A stretch of 64,000 nt of DNA from Flavobacteriales bacterium (GCA_030729695.1 JANQWV010000047.1:1-64000), one strand, 5' to 3'. Positions 16,338 through 29,581 are shown, numbered from the stretch's first letter. The notes: generated from the sequence alone by a model not told the origin. Made by a program: numbers and translations.

Positions 16338-18470
16338 ATGAAAAAAATTATCGCAATTGCATGCCTCACTTCTCTCGTTGCATGCAAACAAGAAATCGCT
16401 GTTATGCAAATTCAACAACCTCAAAACAAGAACATTCAAGACACCACTTTCGGATTCTTTGGCACCAAAGTACACGATCCTTTTTACGGACTTGAAGACG
16501 ACGGAAGCGCTCGCACCATGCAGTGGGTGAAAGATGAGCAAGCGATTACAGAAAAATATTTAAGCGGAGAAAAAATGCGCAACGAGATTCGCGAGCGCTT
16601 CACTTCCATTTTCAATTTTGAAAAAGTAAGTGCTCCCGACAAGCATGGCGATTATTATTTTTTCTGGAAGAACACCGGGCTGCAACCGCAAGCGGTGTGC
16701 TATGTAAAAAAAGGAATGCGCGGTGCTGAAAAAGTTTTTATTGATCCGAATGAATTAGATCCGAAAGGACTTACAACATACAGTTTACTCGACTCTAACG
16801 ACGATCACACCTTAATGGCTGTGGCAGTTAGCAAGGCCGGTAGCGATTGGAGTAACATTCATATTTTCAATATTGAAACTGGAGAAGAAGTTGAAGCGCC
16901 AATTGAATGGGTGAAGTTCAGTGGTGCGTCTTGGTTTGGAAATGGATTCTTCTACAGCCGCTATCCAGCGCCAGCTGCAGGAGAAGTTCTAAGCGGAAAC
17001 AACATGAATCACGCGGTCTACTATCACATCTTAGGAACAAGTCAAGATTCTGACAAACTTGTTTACGAAGACAAAAACAATCCGACATACTACAACAATG
17101 CAGGTTTAAGCGAAGACAAGCGCTACCTCTTTATCACATCTGCTCCTGGAACTGATGGCTACGCCGTCTATTACAAAGACATTGCAAACGGCGGAATGAA
17201 TTTCATTCCACTATTCACAGACTTAAGTCATCACAGTTCTGTGGTGGAAATAGCTATAGACGGAGAACTCATAGTGCACACAGATGTAGATGCGCCAAAT
17301 TACAGATTGGTAAAAGTGAATCCGGCTAATCCGAATCCCAAAAACTGGAAAACAATCATTCCCGAAGACAAGCGTTTGTTGGAAGGTGTTTCCACCTGCG
17401 GTGGAAAATTATTCCTTCATTACCTCAACATGGCCAACACCGAAATTGAAGCCTGCGACTATGAAGGAAAAAACATCAAGAAAATAACGCTTCCCGATGG
17501 AACCGGCACTGCAAGCGGATTCTCAGGCAAGCGTCAAGACAAGACATGTTACTTCACCTTCACTTCGTTCACCTATCCGGGAGTCATCTATTCGTTCAAT
17601 GTTGAAGATCTTACCTACGGTGAATATCACAGACCTTCGGTCGATTTCAACATGAATGACTACGAAAGCAAACAAGTTCTCGTGACGTCGAAAGACGGAA
17701 CACAAGTCCCTCTCTTCCTCGTTCATAAAAAAGGACTTGTGTTAGATGGAAATAATCCAACACTGCTCTACGGATACGGCGGATTCAACATTTCATTAAC
17801 GCCTTCATTCTCTTCTTCGCGCTTAATACTACTCGAACAAGGCGGCGTATTCGCTATGGCGAATCTTCGCGGTGGCGGCGAGTTTGGAGAGAACTGGCAC
17901 AAAGGCGGAATGCTTTACAACAAGCAAAACGTCTTCGACGATTTCTTGGCTTGCGCAGATTACCTCATCGAAAACAAATACACTTCAACACAAACATTAG
18001 GAATTGAAGGCGGGTCAAACGGAGGGCTTTTAGTGGGCGCTTGCATGACGCAGCACCCTGAAAAATTCGCTGTTGCTTTTCCTGCTGTTGGAGTGTTAGA
18101 CATGCTTCGCTACCATCACTTCACAGTTGGAAAAGGATGGATTCCGGAATACGGAAGCGCCGACGAATCGGAACAAATGTTCAACTACCTCAAAGGCTAT
18201 TCGCCTTATCACAACTTGAAACCCAACACGAATTATCCTGCGACCATGGTTATGACTGCAGACCACGATGATCGCGTAGTTCCAGCACACAGCTTCAAGT
18301 TCGCAGCCATGCTTCAAGAATGCACAACGAACGAAAGACCTGCACTTATTCGCATTGAAACAAGCGCAGGACACGGCGCAGGAAAAAGCACTGAACAAAT
18401 CATTGCGGAACAAACAGACAAGTGGACCTTCTTCTTCAAAAACGTTGGACACAATTATTCTTTGAAATAA
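16338..18470 (+). CDS. Prolyl oligopeptidase family (S9A) lipoprotein
   Basis: Lipobox LTSLVAC; GIEGGSNGGLLVGA serine motif; HDDRV and AGHGAG. Confidence 0.93.
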   Translation: MKKIIAIACLTSLVACKQEIAVMQIQQPQNKNIQDTTFGFFGTKVHDPFYGLEDDGSARTMQWVKDEQAITEKYLSGEKMRNEIRERFTSIFNFEKVSAPDKHGDYYFFWKNTGLQPQAVCYVKKGMRGAEKVFIDPNELDPKGLTTYSLLDSNDDHTLMAVAVSKAGSDWSNIHIFNIETGEEVEAPIEWVKFSGASWFGNGFFYSRYPAPAAGEVLSGNNMNHAVYYHILGTSQDSDKLVYEDKNNPTYYNNAGLSEDKRYLFITSAPGTDGYAVYYKDIANGGMNFIPLFTDLSHHSSVVEIAIDGELIVHTDVDAPNYRLVKVNPANPNPKNWKTIIPEDKRLLEGVSTCGGKLFLHYLNMANTEIEACDYEGKNIKKITLPDGTGTASGFSGKRQDKTCYFTFTSFTYPGVIYSFNVEDLTYGEYHRPSVDFNMNDYESKQVLVTSKDGTQVPLFLVHKKGLVLDGNNPTLLYGYGGFNISLTPSFSSSRLILLEQGGVFAMANLRGGGEFGENWHKGGMLYNKQNVFDDFLACADYLIENKYTSTQTLGIEGGSNGGLLVGACMTQHPEKFAVAFPAVGVLDMLRYHHFTVGKGWIPEYGSADESEQMFNYLKGYSPYHNLKPNTNYPATMVMTADHDDRVVPAHSFKFAAMLQECTTNERPALIRIETSAGHGAGKSTEQIIAEQTDKWTFFFKNVGHNYSLK

Positions 18471-18471
18471 A

Positions 18472-20751
18472 ATGAAAAAGATGCGCCTCTTAACATTCGC
18501 ATCATTGGTTGCATTCGCAAATTTTTGTTCGGGTCAACTGATTGAAAAAGTCAATGTATTTATCGGCACCAATAAAATGGGCCACACCTTTCCCGGTGCT
18601 ACTGCGCCTTTCGGAATGGTGCAACTTTCTCCTGAAACGAAACGGGCAAATTTCTTCAACGAGAAAGGGGAATACAACAGCGAAGTATACAATTACTGCT
18701 CGGGATACCAATACCAAGATTCGGTTATACAGGGATTTGCGCACACGCATTTTTCAGGAACCGGACACTCCGATTTAGGTGATTTCTTGGTGATGCCAAT
18801 AACAGGAAACGTGGATTTGAAAGCAGAAAACTTTCAGTCTTCCTTTCAACATAAAAATGAAAAAGCCCTTCCTGGTTTTTACAGTGTAATGCTCGATGAT
18901 CACAAAATTCTTGCAGAGCTCACCGCCTCTGATCGGGTGGGATTTCACAGATACACGTTTCCTCAAAATGAAAATCCGGAAGTCGTTCTAGATTTCACTT
19001 ACAACATTTACAATTACGATGGAAAAAATGTCTGGACTTTCATTCGCGTTGAAAACGATTCGCTCATTACCGGCTATCGCATAACCAGCGGTTGGGCGAA
19101 AACAAAAACTGTTTATTTCGCGGCAGCCTTTTCTCAACCCATTTCAAATTACACAACCGCAAACCTTAGCGAGCAAGACTACAAAGGCTTCTATCGCAAA
19201 TTCAATCAGTCTAAAAATTTTCCAGAAGCTGCCGGAAAAGAAATTCGAATGTTATTGGAATTCGAAAAAAGCGACAGCCCTCTTCAAATCAAATGGGCCC
19301 TTTCGAACACCAGCACAGAAGGCGCTTTGAAAAATCTTCGAGCGGAAATCCCACATTGGAATTTCGATTTAACGAAAAAAGAAACGCAAGCGAAATGGGA
19401 ACATGAACTTGAAAAAGTAACGATTCAAATTCCAGATAAGAACAAAGAATCCGTTTTCTATACGGCACTTTATCACACCTGCCTCTCGCCAGTTCTTTAC
19501 GAAGATGTAGACGGCCATTACAAAGGGCTAGATCAGAACATTCACAACTCCGAAGGATTTGAAAATTACACCGTCTTTTCGCTTTGGGACACCTACCGCG
19601 CGCTGCATCCGTTGTTCAACCTTATTCAGCCAACGAGAAACAACAACATGATTCACTCTATGCTTGCACATCAGAAGCAAAGTGTGCATCACATGTTACC
19701 CGTGTGGAGTCATTACGCCAATGAGAATTGGTGCATGACTGGCTATCATGCGGTCTCTGTTATTGCAGATGCTGCAGTGAAACAAGTTGGAAATTTCAAT
19801 TTGAAAGAGGCATACAAAGCATGCGACCAAACGGCTTGTGTAGATTATTTCGAAGGGTTAAAAGACTACATTGAAATTGGTTTTGTACCTGAAGACAAGT
19901 CAGGAGTTTCCGTGAGCAAGACGTTGGAATACGCCTACGACGATTGGTGCATTGCGCAACTCTCTTCACTCACCAACAAATCGGAAGTAACCATGGGTTA
20001 CGCCAAATACTTCATGCGATCAGAATCATATCGCAACGTCTTCAATTCAAACACAGGGTTTACACAACCGAAACTCAGCACCGGTGAATGGAAGAAACCC
20101 TTTGATCCGCTCGACACGCATGGACAAGGATTCATCGAAGGGAACTCATGGAATTTCAGTCTGTACATTCCACACGCCATTCCAACTATGATTGAATTAA
20201 TGGGTGGAAAGAAACGATTTGAAGAGCATCTCGATTCGTTGTTCACAATGCACTTGGATGACAAGTACATTGAAAAGAACGAAGACATAACGCGCGACGG
20301 AATTATGGGGAATTATGTGCATGGAAACGAGCCAAGTCATCACGTGCCCTATTTATACAACTACACTTCTTCGCCTTGGAAAACGCAAGAACGTGTGCAT
20401 GCCATTGCGAATAAATTCTACACCAATGAAACCAATGGTTTATGTGGAAATGACGATGCGGGGCAGATGTCTGCTTGGTATGTCTTTTCTGCGCTTGGTA
20501 TTTATCCCACTTGTCCAGGCAGCGTCAATTACGACCTCGGCTCCCCATTGGTAAACGAGGCATTCGTTAAATTGGAAAACGGAAAGACCATACAAATCAA
20601 AGCAAGCAAACTGAACGACAAGAACATTTATGTGAAATCTGTAAAATGGAATAGCAAAGAAATCGGACTTCAAATCTCACATTTAGATTTAGTTCAAGGC
20701 GGTGTTCTCGAATTTGATATGACTTCGAAACCGAAGAAACTAAAAAAATAA
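18472..20751 (+). CDS. GH92 family alpha-mannosidase
   Basis: VNVFIGTNKMGHTFPGATAPFGMVQLSPET; GNDDAGQMSAWYVFSALGIYPTCPG. Confidence 0.93.
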   Translation: MKKMRLLTFASLVAFANFCSGQLIEKVNVFIGTNKMGHTFPGATAPFGMVQLSPETKRANFFNEKGEYNSEVYNYCSGYQYQDSVIQGFAHTHFSGTGHSDLGDFLVMPITGNVDLKAENFQSSFQHKNEKALPGFYSVMLDDHKILAELTASDRVGFHRYTFPQNENPEVVLDFTYNIYNYDGKNVWTFIRVENDSLITGYRITSGWAKTKTVYFAAAFSQPISNYTTANLSEQDYKGFYRKFNQSKNFPEAAGKEIRMLLEFEKSDSPLQIKWALSNTSTEGALKNLRAEIPHWNFDLTKKETQAKWEHELEKVTIQIPDKNKESVFYTALYHTCLSPVLYEDVDGHYKGLDQNIHNSEGFENYTVFSLWDTYRALHPLFNLIQPTRNNNMIHSMLAHQKQSVHHMLPVWSHYANENWCMTGYHAVSVIADAAVKQVGNFNLKEAYKACDQTACVDYFEGLKDYIEIGFVPEDKSGVSVSKTLEYAYDDWCIAQLSSLTNKSEVTMGYAKYFMRSESYRNVFNSNTGFTQPKLSTGEWKKPFDPLDTHGQGFIEGNSWNFSLYIPHAIPTMIELMGGKKRFEEHLDSLFTMHLDDKYIEKNEDITRDGIMGNYVHGNEPSHHVPYLYNYTSSPWKTQERVHAIANKFYTNETNGLCGNDDAGQMSAWYVFSALGIYPTCPGSVNYDLGSPLVNEAFVKLENGKTIQIKASKLNDKNIYVKSVKWNSKEIGLQISHLDLVQGGVLEFDMTSKPKKLKK

Positions 20752-22677
<1,926 letters not shown>

Positions 22678-22678
22678 A

Positions 22679-23767
22679 TTATTCTTGAGTTGCAGGTTTA
22701 CGGAATGGCAGCAAGCGCAATTCCTTTTCAAAGTTAATTAAAAATGCTTGCCAATAGCGCGCTGCAGTAGTATTGTCTTGAAGAACCGATGGCCTTCCAA
22801 CATCCCCTGCTTCGCGAATGCTCTGAATCAACGGAATTTCTCCAATAACAGGAAGATTCAAACTCTCTGCAAGGCGCTTCGTTCCGCCTTCACCAAAAAT
22901 GAAATACTTGTTTTCTGGAAGTTCTGCTGGCGTGAACCAAGACATATTCTCTACCAATCCCAATACTGGAATATTTACCGCCGGCAATTGGAACATCGCT
23001 ATTCCCTTACGCGCATCTACAAGCGCAACCTCTTGCGGCGTGCTCACCACAACAACTGCAGAGATTGGCAACGTTTGTACAATACTTAAATGAACATCGC
23101 CCGTCCCGGGAGGAAGATCAACAATCATATAATCCAATTCTCCCCATTCAACATCGGTGATCATTTGATTCAAAGCTTTCGTAGCCATTGGACCGCGCCA
23201 AACAACCGCTTGATCACCTTCCGTGAAAAACCCGATACTCAATACTTTTACACCATGTGCGTCTACAGGAGCCATTACTTTCTTTCCATCTACTTCTATG
23301 AGTCTTGGTTTTTCCAATACCACATCAAACATAGTTGGTGCAGATGGTCCGTAGATGTCGGCATCTAACAACCCTACTTTATGTCCCAAAGCTGCTAGAC
23401 CTGCAGCCAAGTTCGAAGACACAGTGCTCTTGCCTACGCCACCCTTTCCACTCGCAACAGCAATAATGTGTTTTACGCCTGGAAGAATTCTGCGCAACTC
23501 ACCGCTCCTCTCATCTCCTGCTATCGCTTCAACATGAACCTTAACTTCAAATTCATTTCCAAGCACGCGTTGTATAGCGAAGACACAAGCCTCACGCATG
23601 CGTTGTTTGGCATGCATTGCAGGATTACTCACTTTTACTTCCAACTCAATCTCATTCCCTTCTGCGCGAATAATCTTTACTAGATTCAAGGTCACAATGT
23701 CCTTCTTCAAATCTGGTTCTTGCACGTTCGCTAACGCCTCTAAAATTGCTGCTTTTGAAACACTCAT
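22679..23767 (-). CDS. Mrp/ApbC iron-sulfur carrier ATPase
   Basis: MIP18-like N-terminus; ASGKGGVGKSTVSSNLA; DADIYGPSAPTMF. Confidence 0.95.
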   Translation of the reverse strand: MSVSKAAILEALANVQEPDLKKDIVTLNLVKIIRAEGNEIELEVKVSNPAMHAKQRMREACVFAIQRVLGNEFEVKVHVEAIAGDERSGELRRILPGVKHIIAVASGKGGVGKSTVSSNLAAGLAALGHKVGLLDADIYGPSAPTMFDVVLEKPRLIEVDGKKVMAPVDAHGVKVLSIGFFTEGDQAVVWRGPMATKALNQMITDVEWGELDYMIVDLPPGTGDVHLSIVQTLPISAVVVVSTPQEVALVDARKGIAMFQLPAVNIPVLGLVENMSWFTPAELPENKYFIFGEGGTKRLAESLNLPVIGEIPLIQSIREAGDVGRPSVLQDNTTAARYWQAFLINFEKELRLLPFRKPATQE

Positions 23768-23771
23768 AGTA

Positions 23772-24470
23772 TTATTTTTTCGGCATTCTTGCCTGAATGT
23801 ATTTAATCTTTCTTCCTTCCTTCAACCACATTTGCTCGTAGAATGTTCTTATCTCCAAAACATCTTTCAACTTCTCGTCTATCGTTTCTAAAAATCCCGA
23901 TTCGTAAATGTTGTCGTCATGTAAAACGATTTCTGCTCCCATCAAAGGAATCTCGCGCAAAGCACGCTCGTAGAGCGCTGGATTGTCATGCTTAATGTGA
24001 ACAATTCCCTCCGACTTCAACATGCGTTCATAGCGCTTCATATAAAAGCCTGAGGTGATTCTTCTGTTTCCATCGTGATCATTCGGCATCGGGTCTGAAA
24101 ACGTAAGCCAGATTTCATCCAATTCATTGTCAGCGAAAAACGCGTCAATGAATTCAATTCTCGCTCGAAGAAAAGCCACATTGGTCAACCCCATTTCAAG
24201 AGACTCTTTTGCCCCTTTATGAAAACGATGTCCTTTAACGTCGATCCCTAAATAATTCTTATCTAAATTTCGCTGCGCTTGTCCAACCGCATACTCCCCT
24301 TTCCCACAGCCCAATTCAACAACAAGCGGATTATTGTTCTTATAGAATTCATCGCGCCACAATCCTTTCATGAACGTCGCTTTCTCGCGAATGATTGGCA
24401 TTAAGTTCGGTTCGAACACATGCGGAAACGTCTTGTTTTCAGCCCACCGTTTTAACTTATCCTTCGCCAT
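23772..24470 (-). CDS. trmB: tRNA (guanine-N7-)-methyltransferase
   Basis: VVELGCGKGEYAVGQAQ; IWLTFSDPMPNDHDGNRRI. Confidence 0.93.
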   Translation of the reverse strand: MAKDKLKRWAENKTFPHVFEPNLMPIIREKATFMKGLWRDEFYKNNNPLVVELGCGKGEYAVGQAQRNLDKNYLGIDVKGHRFHKGAKESLEMGLTNVAFLRARIEFIDAFFADNELDEIWLTFSDPMPNDHDGNRRITSGFYMKRYERMLKSEGIVHIKHDNPALYERALREIPLMGAEIVLHDDNIYESGFLETIDEKLKDVLEIRTFYEQMWLKEGRKIKYIQARMPKK

Positions 24471-24471
24471 A

Positions 24472-24882
24472 TTAACTTCCTATAAACACCGCTCGCCATG
24501 CCTCTGGAATGGCTTGCGGACGTTTGTCCTTGTGATTGAAACAAACCAGAACCGATTTTCCTGTTGCGCATAAACGTTCGCCAACAACAACACGGTAACA
24601 CACCGAAAAACTCTTATTGCCAACATGCTCAACCCACAACCGAATGTTCATTCGGTCGTTTAAGAAAACAGGATAGATGTAATCTATTTCATTTCGAGCA
24701 ACAATAACTCCGTCTTCATTCCAATTCCAAATTCGCGCTACGCGCTCTTTGAAATAAGCCATACGAGCTTGCTCGAAATAACTGAAGTATACAGCATTGT
24801 TCACATGACCCATGGCATCTATATCCGCGAAACGAATTTCAACAGATGTCTCGAAAATCTCTTTCCCTTCGGGCTCTTCCAT
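24472..24882 (-). CDS. Hotdog-fold acyl-CoA thioesterase
   Basis: RFADIDAMGHVNNAVYFSYFEQAR. Confidence 0.9.
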   Translation of the reverse strand: MEEPEGKEIFETSVEIRFADIDAMGHVNNAVYFSYFEQARMAYFKERVARIWNWNEDGVIVARNEIDYIYPVFLNDRMNIRLWVEHVGNKSFSVCYRVVVGERLCATGKSVLVCFNHKDKRPQAIPEAWRAVFIGS

Positions 24883-24923
24883 AAAGTAATTTTAGAGCAC
24901 AAAGATAATTCCGAGTGGCAGTT

Positions 24924-26321
24924 CTATTTAGAAAAAACTTGATAACCGTATGGAGCCAAAGCGCGTTGATTTCTAGAGTAAAGCGAAAACGTTTCACTGT
25001 TGAAAATGCTTCTAAAATCTCCATCTGGAGCATCATCTGTAAAGTTGAATACCTGCGGCTTATCTGAGAAATTCAAAAGAACAACAACTTGGCGATCACC
25101 GTTGGTGCGAACGTATGCGTACAACACGTCGTCGTTGGATGTCTTTATCTTTTTGAAGGTTCCACCAAACTCGCCGTTCCACAAGGCCGGATTCTCGTGG
25201 TGAACCGCAAGCAAGCGCTTGTAGAAATCACTGTTTACATAATTGTTGAAGTATGCCGTGTCTTTATCGAAGAATCTCAAGCGCTTTGCATTTCCTTTGG
25301 CGTCTACTTCACCTCCTTCTTGAGAAGTGTATACCAACGGCATTCCTTGAAGAGTAAACGAAAGCACATCGAACAATTTTCGTTTCGCTCCGTATCGCTC
25401 ACCTCCTGTTCCATTCCAAGTATTCTCATCGTGATTGGTGGTGAATCCCATACGATACGCACTCTTTTGGAAAGCAGTATCTGATTTCGCCATGTACTCA
25501 TCGAAAGCATAAAGCGACTTTTCTCCTTTGGCCACAGCGTTCATAATGCCCATTAATTCCCAACTGTATGACATATCGAATGCCTTCAAATGGTGATCTT
25601 TTTGCTCAGCTTCCGCTAACATAAAGACAGGCTTAATAGCATCCAATGCCGCGCGCGCATCGTTCCAAAATTCCGTTGGAACATTCATCGCTACATCGCA
25701 ACGGTAACCATCTATTCCACAATCTCTCACCCAATATTCCATCGCGCGAATCATTTCTTTTCGCAACTCAACGTTGTCATAATTTAAATCCGCAACATCA
25801 GACCAATCTGGTACCGGAGGAACAATGTTTCCATTCGCATCATGTGTATACCATTCCGGGTGCTGAAGAACCCACGGATGATCCCAAGCGGTATGATTCG
25901 CAACCCAGTCGAGAATTACATACATACCCAACTCATGGGCCTTGTTTACCAAGCGTTTAAAATCTTCTGTAGTACCGAACTCTGGATTTACACCCGTGTA
26001 ATTTTTTACACTGTAGTAACTTCCTAAACTTCCCTTTCTGTTCAATTGTCCAATTGGGTTAATTGGCATAAGCCAAAGAATATCAACTCCCAGTGAATCA
26101 ATGCGAGGAAGATCTTTTTCCAATGCAGCAAAAGTTCCCGCAGCAGTGTGCTGACGTACGTTTACTTCATAAATGGTTGCATTTTTAGACCAACTAGGAT
26201 GACGCACAACTTTGGTTTCAGAATACCCAATTTGCTTAGCCTCTGAAGTGTAATCTTGGTTTTTAGTCACACCGCAACTTGTCAAAGCAACTGCCAATAA
26301 AACGAATAATTTATTTTTCAT
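24924..26321 (-). CDS. GH13 alpha-amylase family lipoprotein
   Basis: Lipobox ALTSC; VILDWVANHTAWDHPW, DGYRCDVA, TNHDENTWNG. Confidence 0.93.
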   Translation of the reverse strand: MKNKLFVLLAVALTSCGVTKNQDYTSEAKQIGYSETKVVRHPSWSKNATIYEVNVRQHTAAGTFAALEKDLPRIDSLGVDILWLMPINPIGQLNRKGSLGSYYSVKNYTGVNPEFGTTEDFKRLVNKAHELGMYVILDWVANHTAWDHPWVLQHPEWYTHDANGNIVPPVPDWSDVADLNYDNVELRKEMIRAMEYWVRDCGIDGYRCDVAMNVPTEFWNDARAALDAIKPVFMLAEAEQKDHHLKAFDMSYSWELMGIMNAVAKGEKSLYAFDEYMAKSDTAFQKSAYRMGFTTNHDENTWNGTGGERYGAKRKLFDVLSFTLQGMPLVYTSQEGGEVDAKGNAKRLRFFDKDTAYFNNYVNSDFYKRLLAVHHENPALWNGEFGGTFKKIKTSNDDVLYAYVRTNGDRQVVVLLNFSDKPQVFNFTDDAPDGDFRSIFNSETFSLYSRNQRALAPYGYQVFSK

Positions 26322-26362
26322 GTTGAAGGAAATACTTAGTGTCAAATATACACGAAGGTCTC

Positions 26363-27250
26363 TTAATTCGAACGAAGAATTTTCCACAAACGAATAGACC
26401 CGTCATCGCTTGCGGAGAGAAGAAGACCGTTTTTAAGAAAATGCAAAGCATTCACGCTTCGAGTGTGTGCGCCTCCACAAAGGAAATCTAGCGTTTCTGC
26501 GTCCCACACTTTAATCTCCTTATCACGACTTCCTGTAACAAAAACATGACGTTTAGGGTGAAAGGCAATGGCATATACATTTCCCTTGTGTGCTGTAAAG
26601 TTTACAACGGGATCATAATTTTTCTTTGAATTCCAGAGATAAACCTCACCGTCTCTTCCTCCTGTTAAGAGCACACTCTTTTTTGGATGAAAAGCACAAG
26701 AAGCCACACCCAATTCATTCACTTTCTTTTTTTCAATCGAATTGAAGAAAATCGGATCTACGATTTCCATCTCTCCGTTTGCAAATGGAAAAGCCAATTC
26801 TGGCTTGTGCGTGCTAACTGCAAATCGTCGGATTTTAGAATCGGAAAGTGGAATTGTTCTTACATAGTTCGCATCTGATCTGTTCCATTCAATAACATTG
26901 CCATCCGCGCCGACACTCAAAATCTTATCCTCTACAATTTTAATATCAAATACACCACCCGGGTGAACCTTGTAATTCTTGATTTCCTTCTTATCTTGAA
27001 TATCTACAACACTTAATGTGTTCTGCTGACAACCAATCCACAAAAAATGAGTTGTTTCGTCGTATAGCAACGAAAACACTGCTCCTGTTGTTTTAACTTG
27101 AATCTCTGATGAAACGCCGTATTCAGTATTCCATTCGGAAACCAAACCATTTGCTGAAGCTGTAAAAAAAGAATCTGCATGCGTACCATCAGCAATAGCA
27201 TACAACGGTGTTTTCATATCCCCGAAAGAATCCAACAACTCCAACTTCAT
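26363..27250 (-). CDS. WD40 repeat protein
   Basis: Repeats ending VYLWN, IKVWD, IRLWK. Confidence 0.9.
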   Translation of the reverse strand: MKLELLDSFGDMKTPLYAIADGTHADSFFTASANGLVSEWNTEYGVSSEIQVKTTGAVFSLLYDETTHFLWIGCQQNTLSVVDIQDKKEIKNYKVHPGGVFDIKIVEDKILSVGADGNVIEWNRSDANYVRTIPLSDSKIRRFAVSTHKPELAFPFANGEMEIVDPIFFNSIEKKKVNELGVASCAFHPKKSVLLTGGRDGEVYLWNSKKNYDPVVNFTAHKGNVYAIAFHPKRHVFVTGSRDKEIKVWDAETLDFLCGGAHTRSVNALHFLKNGLLLSASDDGSIRLWKILRSN

Positions 27251-27315
27251 ATTGCTAATGTAAAATAAAAAAGGGACCGAAGTCCCTTTTTAAATTAAGT
27301 CAAAAGCGTATTGAA

Positions 27316-27606
27316 TCAATATCCTTGACGGAATCCACCTTCTCTACGGTTAGAAGAGGCACGTGGACGGTCTTCAGCTTCTTTAACGTTGATCTTGCGA
27401 CCTTTCATTTCAGCTTGGTCTAAAGCGTCAATTGCATTGCGCGCTTCAGCATCATCTGACATTTCAACAAAACCAAAACCGCGTGAACGACCGGTATCAC
27501 GGTCAGTAATCACTTTAGCAGAAGCTACTTCACCATATTGAGTGAAGATTGCTTGGAGCTCATCGCTCGTAAGACTGTAGTTCAGTCCAGAAACAAAAAT
27601 GTTCAT
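27316..27606 (-). CDS. RRM RNA-binding protein
   Basis: RNP2 IFVSGL; RNP1 RGFGFVEM. Confidence 0.95.
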   Translation of the reverse strand: MNIFVSGLNYSLTSDELQAIFTQYGEVASAKVITDRDTGRSRGFGFVEMSDDAEARNAIDALDQAEMKGRKINVKEAEDRPRASSNRREGGFRQGY

Positions 27607-27741
27607 AAAAAAAATAAAAATTAATTAATGCTTACCCTTCACTTAGTTGACTCCTTCAAGAAGACTTCAAATCTACGTTTGGAATAAGCTTTAACAAAGA
27701 TAGACGAATTTTTCAAACACGCAAGAAAAACAACATTTTTC

Positions 27742-28566
27742 TTAGATTAAGATTTCGAGATCAACTTCATGTCCTGCATGCGAGCGGATATTGAACACTT
27801 GCTGATTTTCTAAAATCAAGTATTGACCAACAATTCCCTTCAACTTTCCCTCGTAAATACTTTCTGGCGCTAACTTCCAAGTCTTTGGATTGACAGGCCT
27901 GTCCTCACATGGAAACTGAATATCCCAAACTTTGTCCTCGTCATCTATGAAGTCTTGATAGGCATCTGGAATTTCAAACAACAAATTTTCTTTTGCTTCA
28001 AGCAAACTTGAACTCCTCGTGACGAGCGGCTGTAACATTCCTTTCCAATTTGATTTATCAGAAACATGCTCCTTCAACAAGACTTCAAACTCCCCAGCCA
28101 ATTGTCTGTAAGGCACTCTTGCGAAAACCAAACCTTGACGAGCACCCTGATCTATCCATCGTGAAAGTAAGTTTCGTTCCGAAGTAACTCCTACCTTAAC
28201 TCCTGAAGTAAAGGACAGGTATACTATGTGTGGAATAAGGTGATTCGCTCGCTCCCACTCCATATCCCCGCGAAGAGCAACCCCCTCATGTGCCTTGCAC
28301 AACTCCGGATGAATAATGCAAGGCGAGGCATTGGACGAATCTTGAAATCCACTCCAACACAACCCCTCTCCAAATGTCTTATTCAATTTTTCTCCATGCA
28401 GAACGCATCGAATGTCGCCTGTAGCCCTCAATCGAATTTGTTTACCAACACATTCATTCAGGTTCAACTCTCCCGTTAAATCCAAATTGTCATAAAGCGG
28501 AAGAACATAATGTGCCTCGCCACTTTCCGACAAAGTCGTCCGCATTTTTCTTAAATGAGTCTTCAT
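27742..28566 (-). CDS. DUF2797-like protein
   Basis: CIIHPELCKAHEG and YLSFTSGVKVGVTSERNLLSRWIDQGA. Confidence 0.75.
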   Translation of the reverse strand: MKTHLRKMRTTLSESGEAHYVLPLYDNLDLTGELNLNECVGKQIRLRATGDIRCVLHGEKLNKTFGEGLCWSGFQDSSNASPCIIHPELCKAHEGVALRGDMEWERANHLIPHIVYLSFTSGVKVGVTSERNLLSRWIDQGARQGLVFARVPYRQLAGEFEVLLKEHVSDKSNWKGMLQPLVTRSSSLLEAKENLLFEIPDAYQDFIDDEDKVWDIQFPCEDRPVNPKTWKLAPESIYEGKLKGIVGQYLILENQQVFNIRSHAGHEVDLEILI

Positions 28567-28620
28567 AATTTTGAAACAAAGAAAAAGAATACTATATTCG
28601 TTTTAACAAATTCTTTCAAT

Positions 28621-29559
28621 ATGAAGAAACAACTACTCTCTCTTTTTGCATTTAGCACGATTCTCTCGGCATCTGCGCAAACCATTTTATTCGAAGATAA
28701 CTTTGATTCATACACTGCTGGATCAGGGCTTGTAGCTCAAAATGTCTCTTGGGCATACTGGAGTGCGGCCTCTCCATCTGATGCTACTGTTAGTTCTGCC
28801 TTCGCAAGCAGCGGAGCGAACAGCGTTAATGTGAACGGTACTACTAATGACCTCGTATTACCCATTGGACCCTTTTCCTCTGGGAAATATGACATAAAGT
28901 TTAAAATGTATCTTCCTGCAGGTTCTGGTGGATATTTCAACGCGTTACATACCTGGTCGGGATCATCGGCAACATACCAATGGGCATGCGATGTATTCTT
29001 TGACGGAACTGGCGTTGCAACTTGGACAACAGGTGGAACTCCAGGAGGTGCTGTAACTGTGGGAACCGACACTTGGTTCGATGTTCAAATAACCGCAGAT
29101 ATGGATAACGATCTTGGTCGAATCTACTTGAATGGTGTTCCTGCAAACGAATGGCAATGGAGCTTAAACAACGCAAATGGAAATGCTGGTGCAAACACTC
29201 TTGCTGCTGTAAATTTTTACGGAACGAACGCTTCAAACACCAGTGGAAACTACTACATCGATGATGTTCAAGTTATCGAATCTACTGGAGTTTCTGTTAA
29301 GCCTTTGGCTTCTGAAAAGATCTCTAAAGTGTCTATTTATCCAAACCCAACTAACTCAAATTTCAGCATTGAAATCCCTGAGAGCTTTGTTGGTGGTGAA
29401 ATTAGCATCATTGACCTAACAGGTAAAGTTGTAGTGAAAGAGCGCGTAACGCAAAGCTCGATTAAGCGTATCGATGTTTCCACTTTAAACGACGGCATTT
29501 ATTTGATTCGCATGAATAACGGTACTGTTCAATTCACTGACAGACTGGTTAAGAAATAA
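28621..29559 (+). CDS. Secreted protein with T9SS type A sorting domain
   Basis: Signal peptide; SIYPNPTNSNFSIEIP...LNDGIYLIRMNNGTVQFTDRLVKK. Confidence 0.9.
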   Translation: MKKQLLSLFAFSTILSASAQTILFEDNFDSYTAGSGLVAQNVSWAYWSAASPSDATVSSAFASSGANSVNVNGTTNDLVLPIGPFSSGKYDIKFKMYLPAGSGGYFNALHTWSGSSATYQWACDVFFDGTGVATWTTGGTPGGAVTVGTDTWFDVQITADMDNDLGRIYLNGVPANEWQWSLNNANGNAGANTLAAVNFYGTNASNTSGNYYIDDVQVIESTGVSVKPLASEKISKVSIYPNPTNSNFSIEIPESFVGGEISIIDLTGKVVVKERVTQSSIKRIDVSTLNDGIYLIRMNNGTVQFTDRLVKK

Positions 29560-29581
29560 TAGAACATTTTTCTTACAAGGA

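Noticed and set aside
22748-23891. Plus-strand ORFs opposite mrp/trmB
   Set aside because: Antisense to well-supported Mrp and TrmB genes
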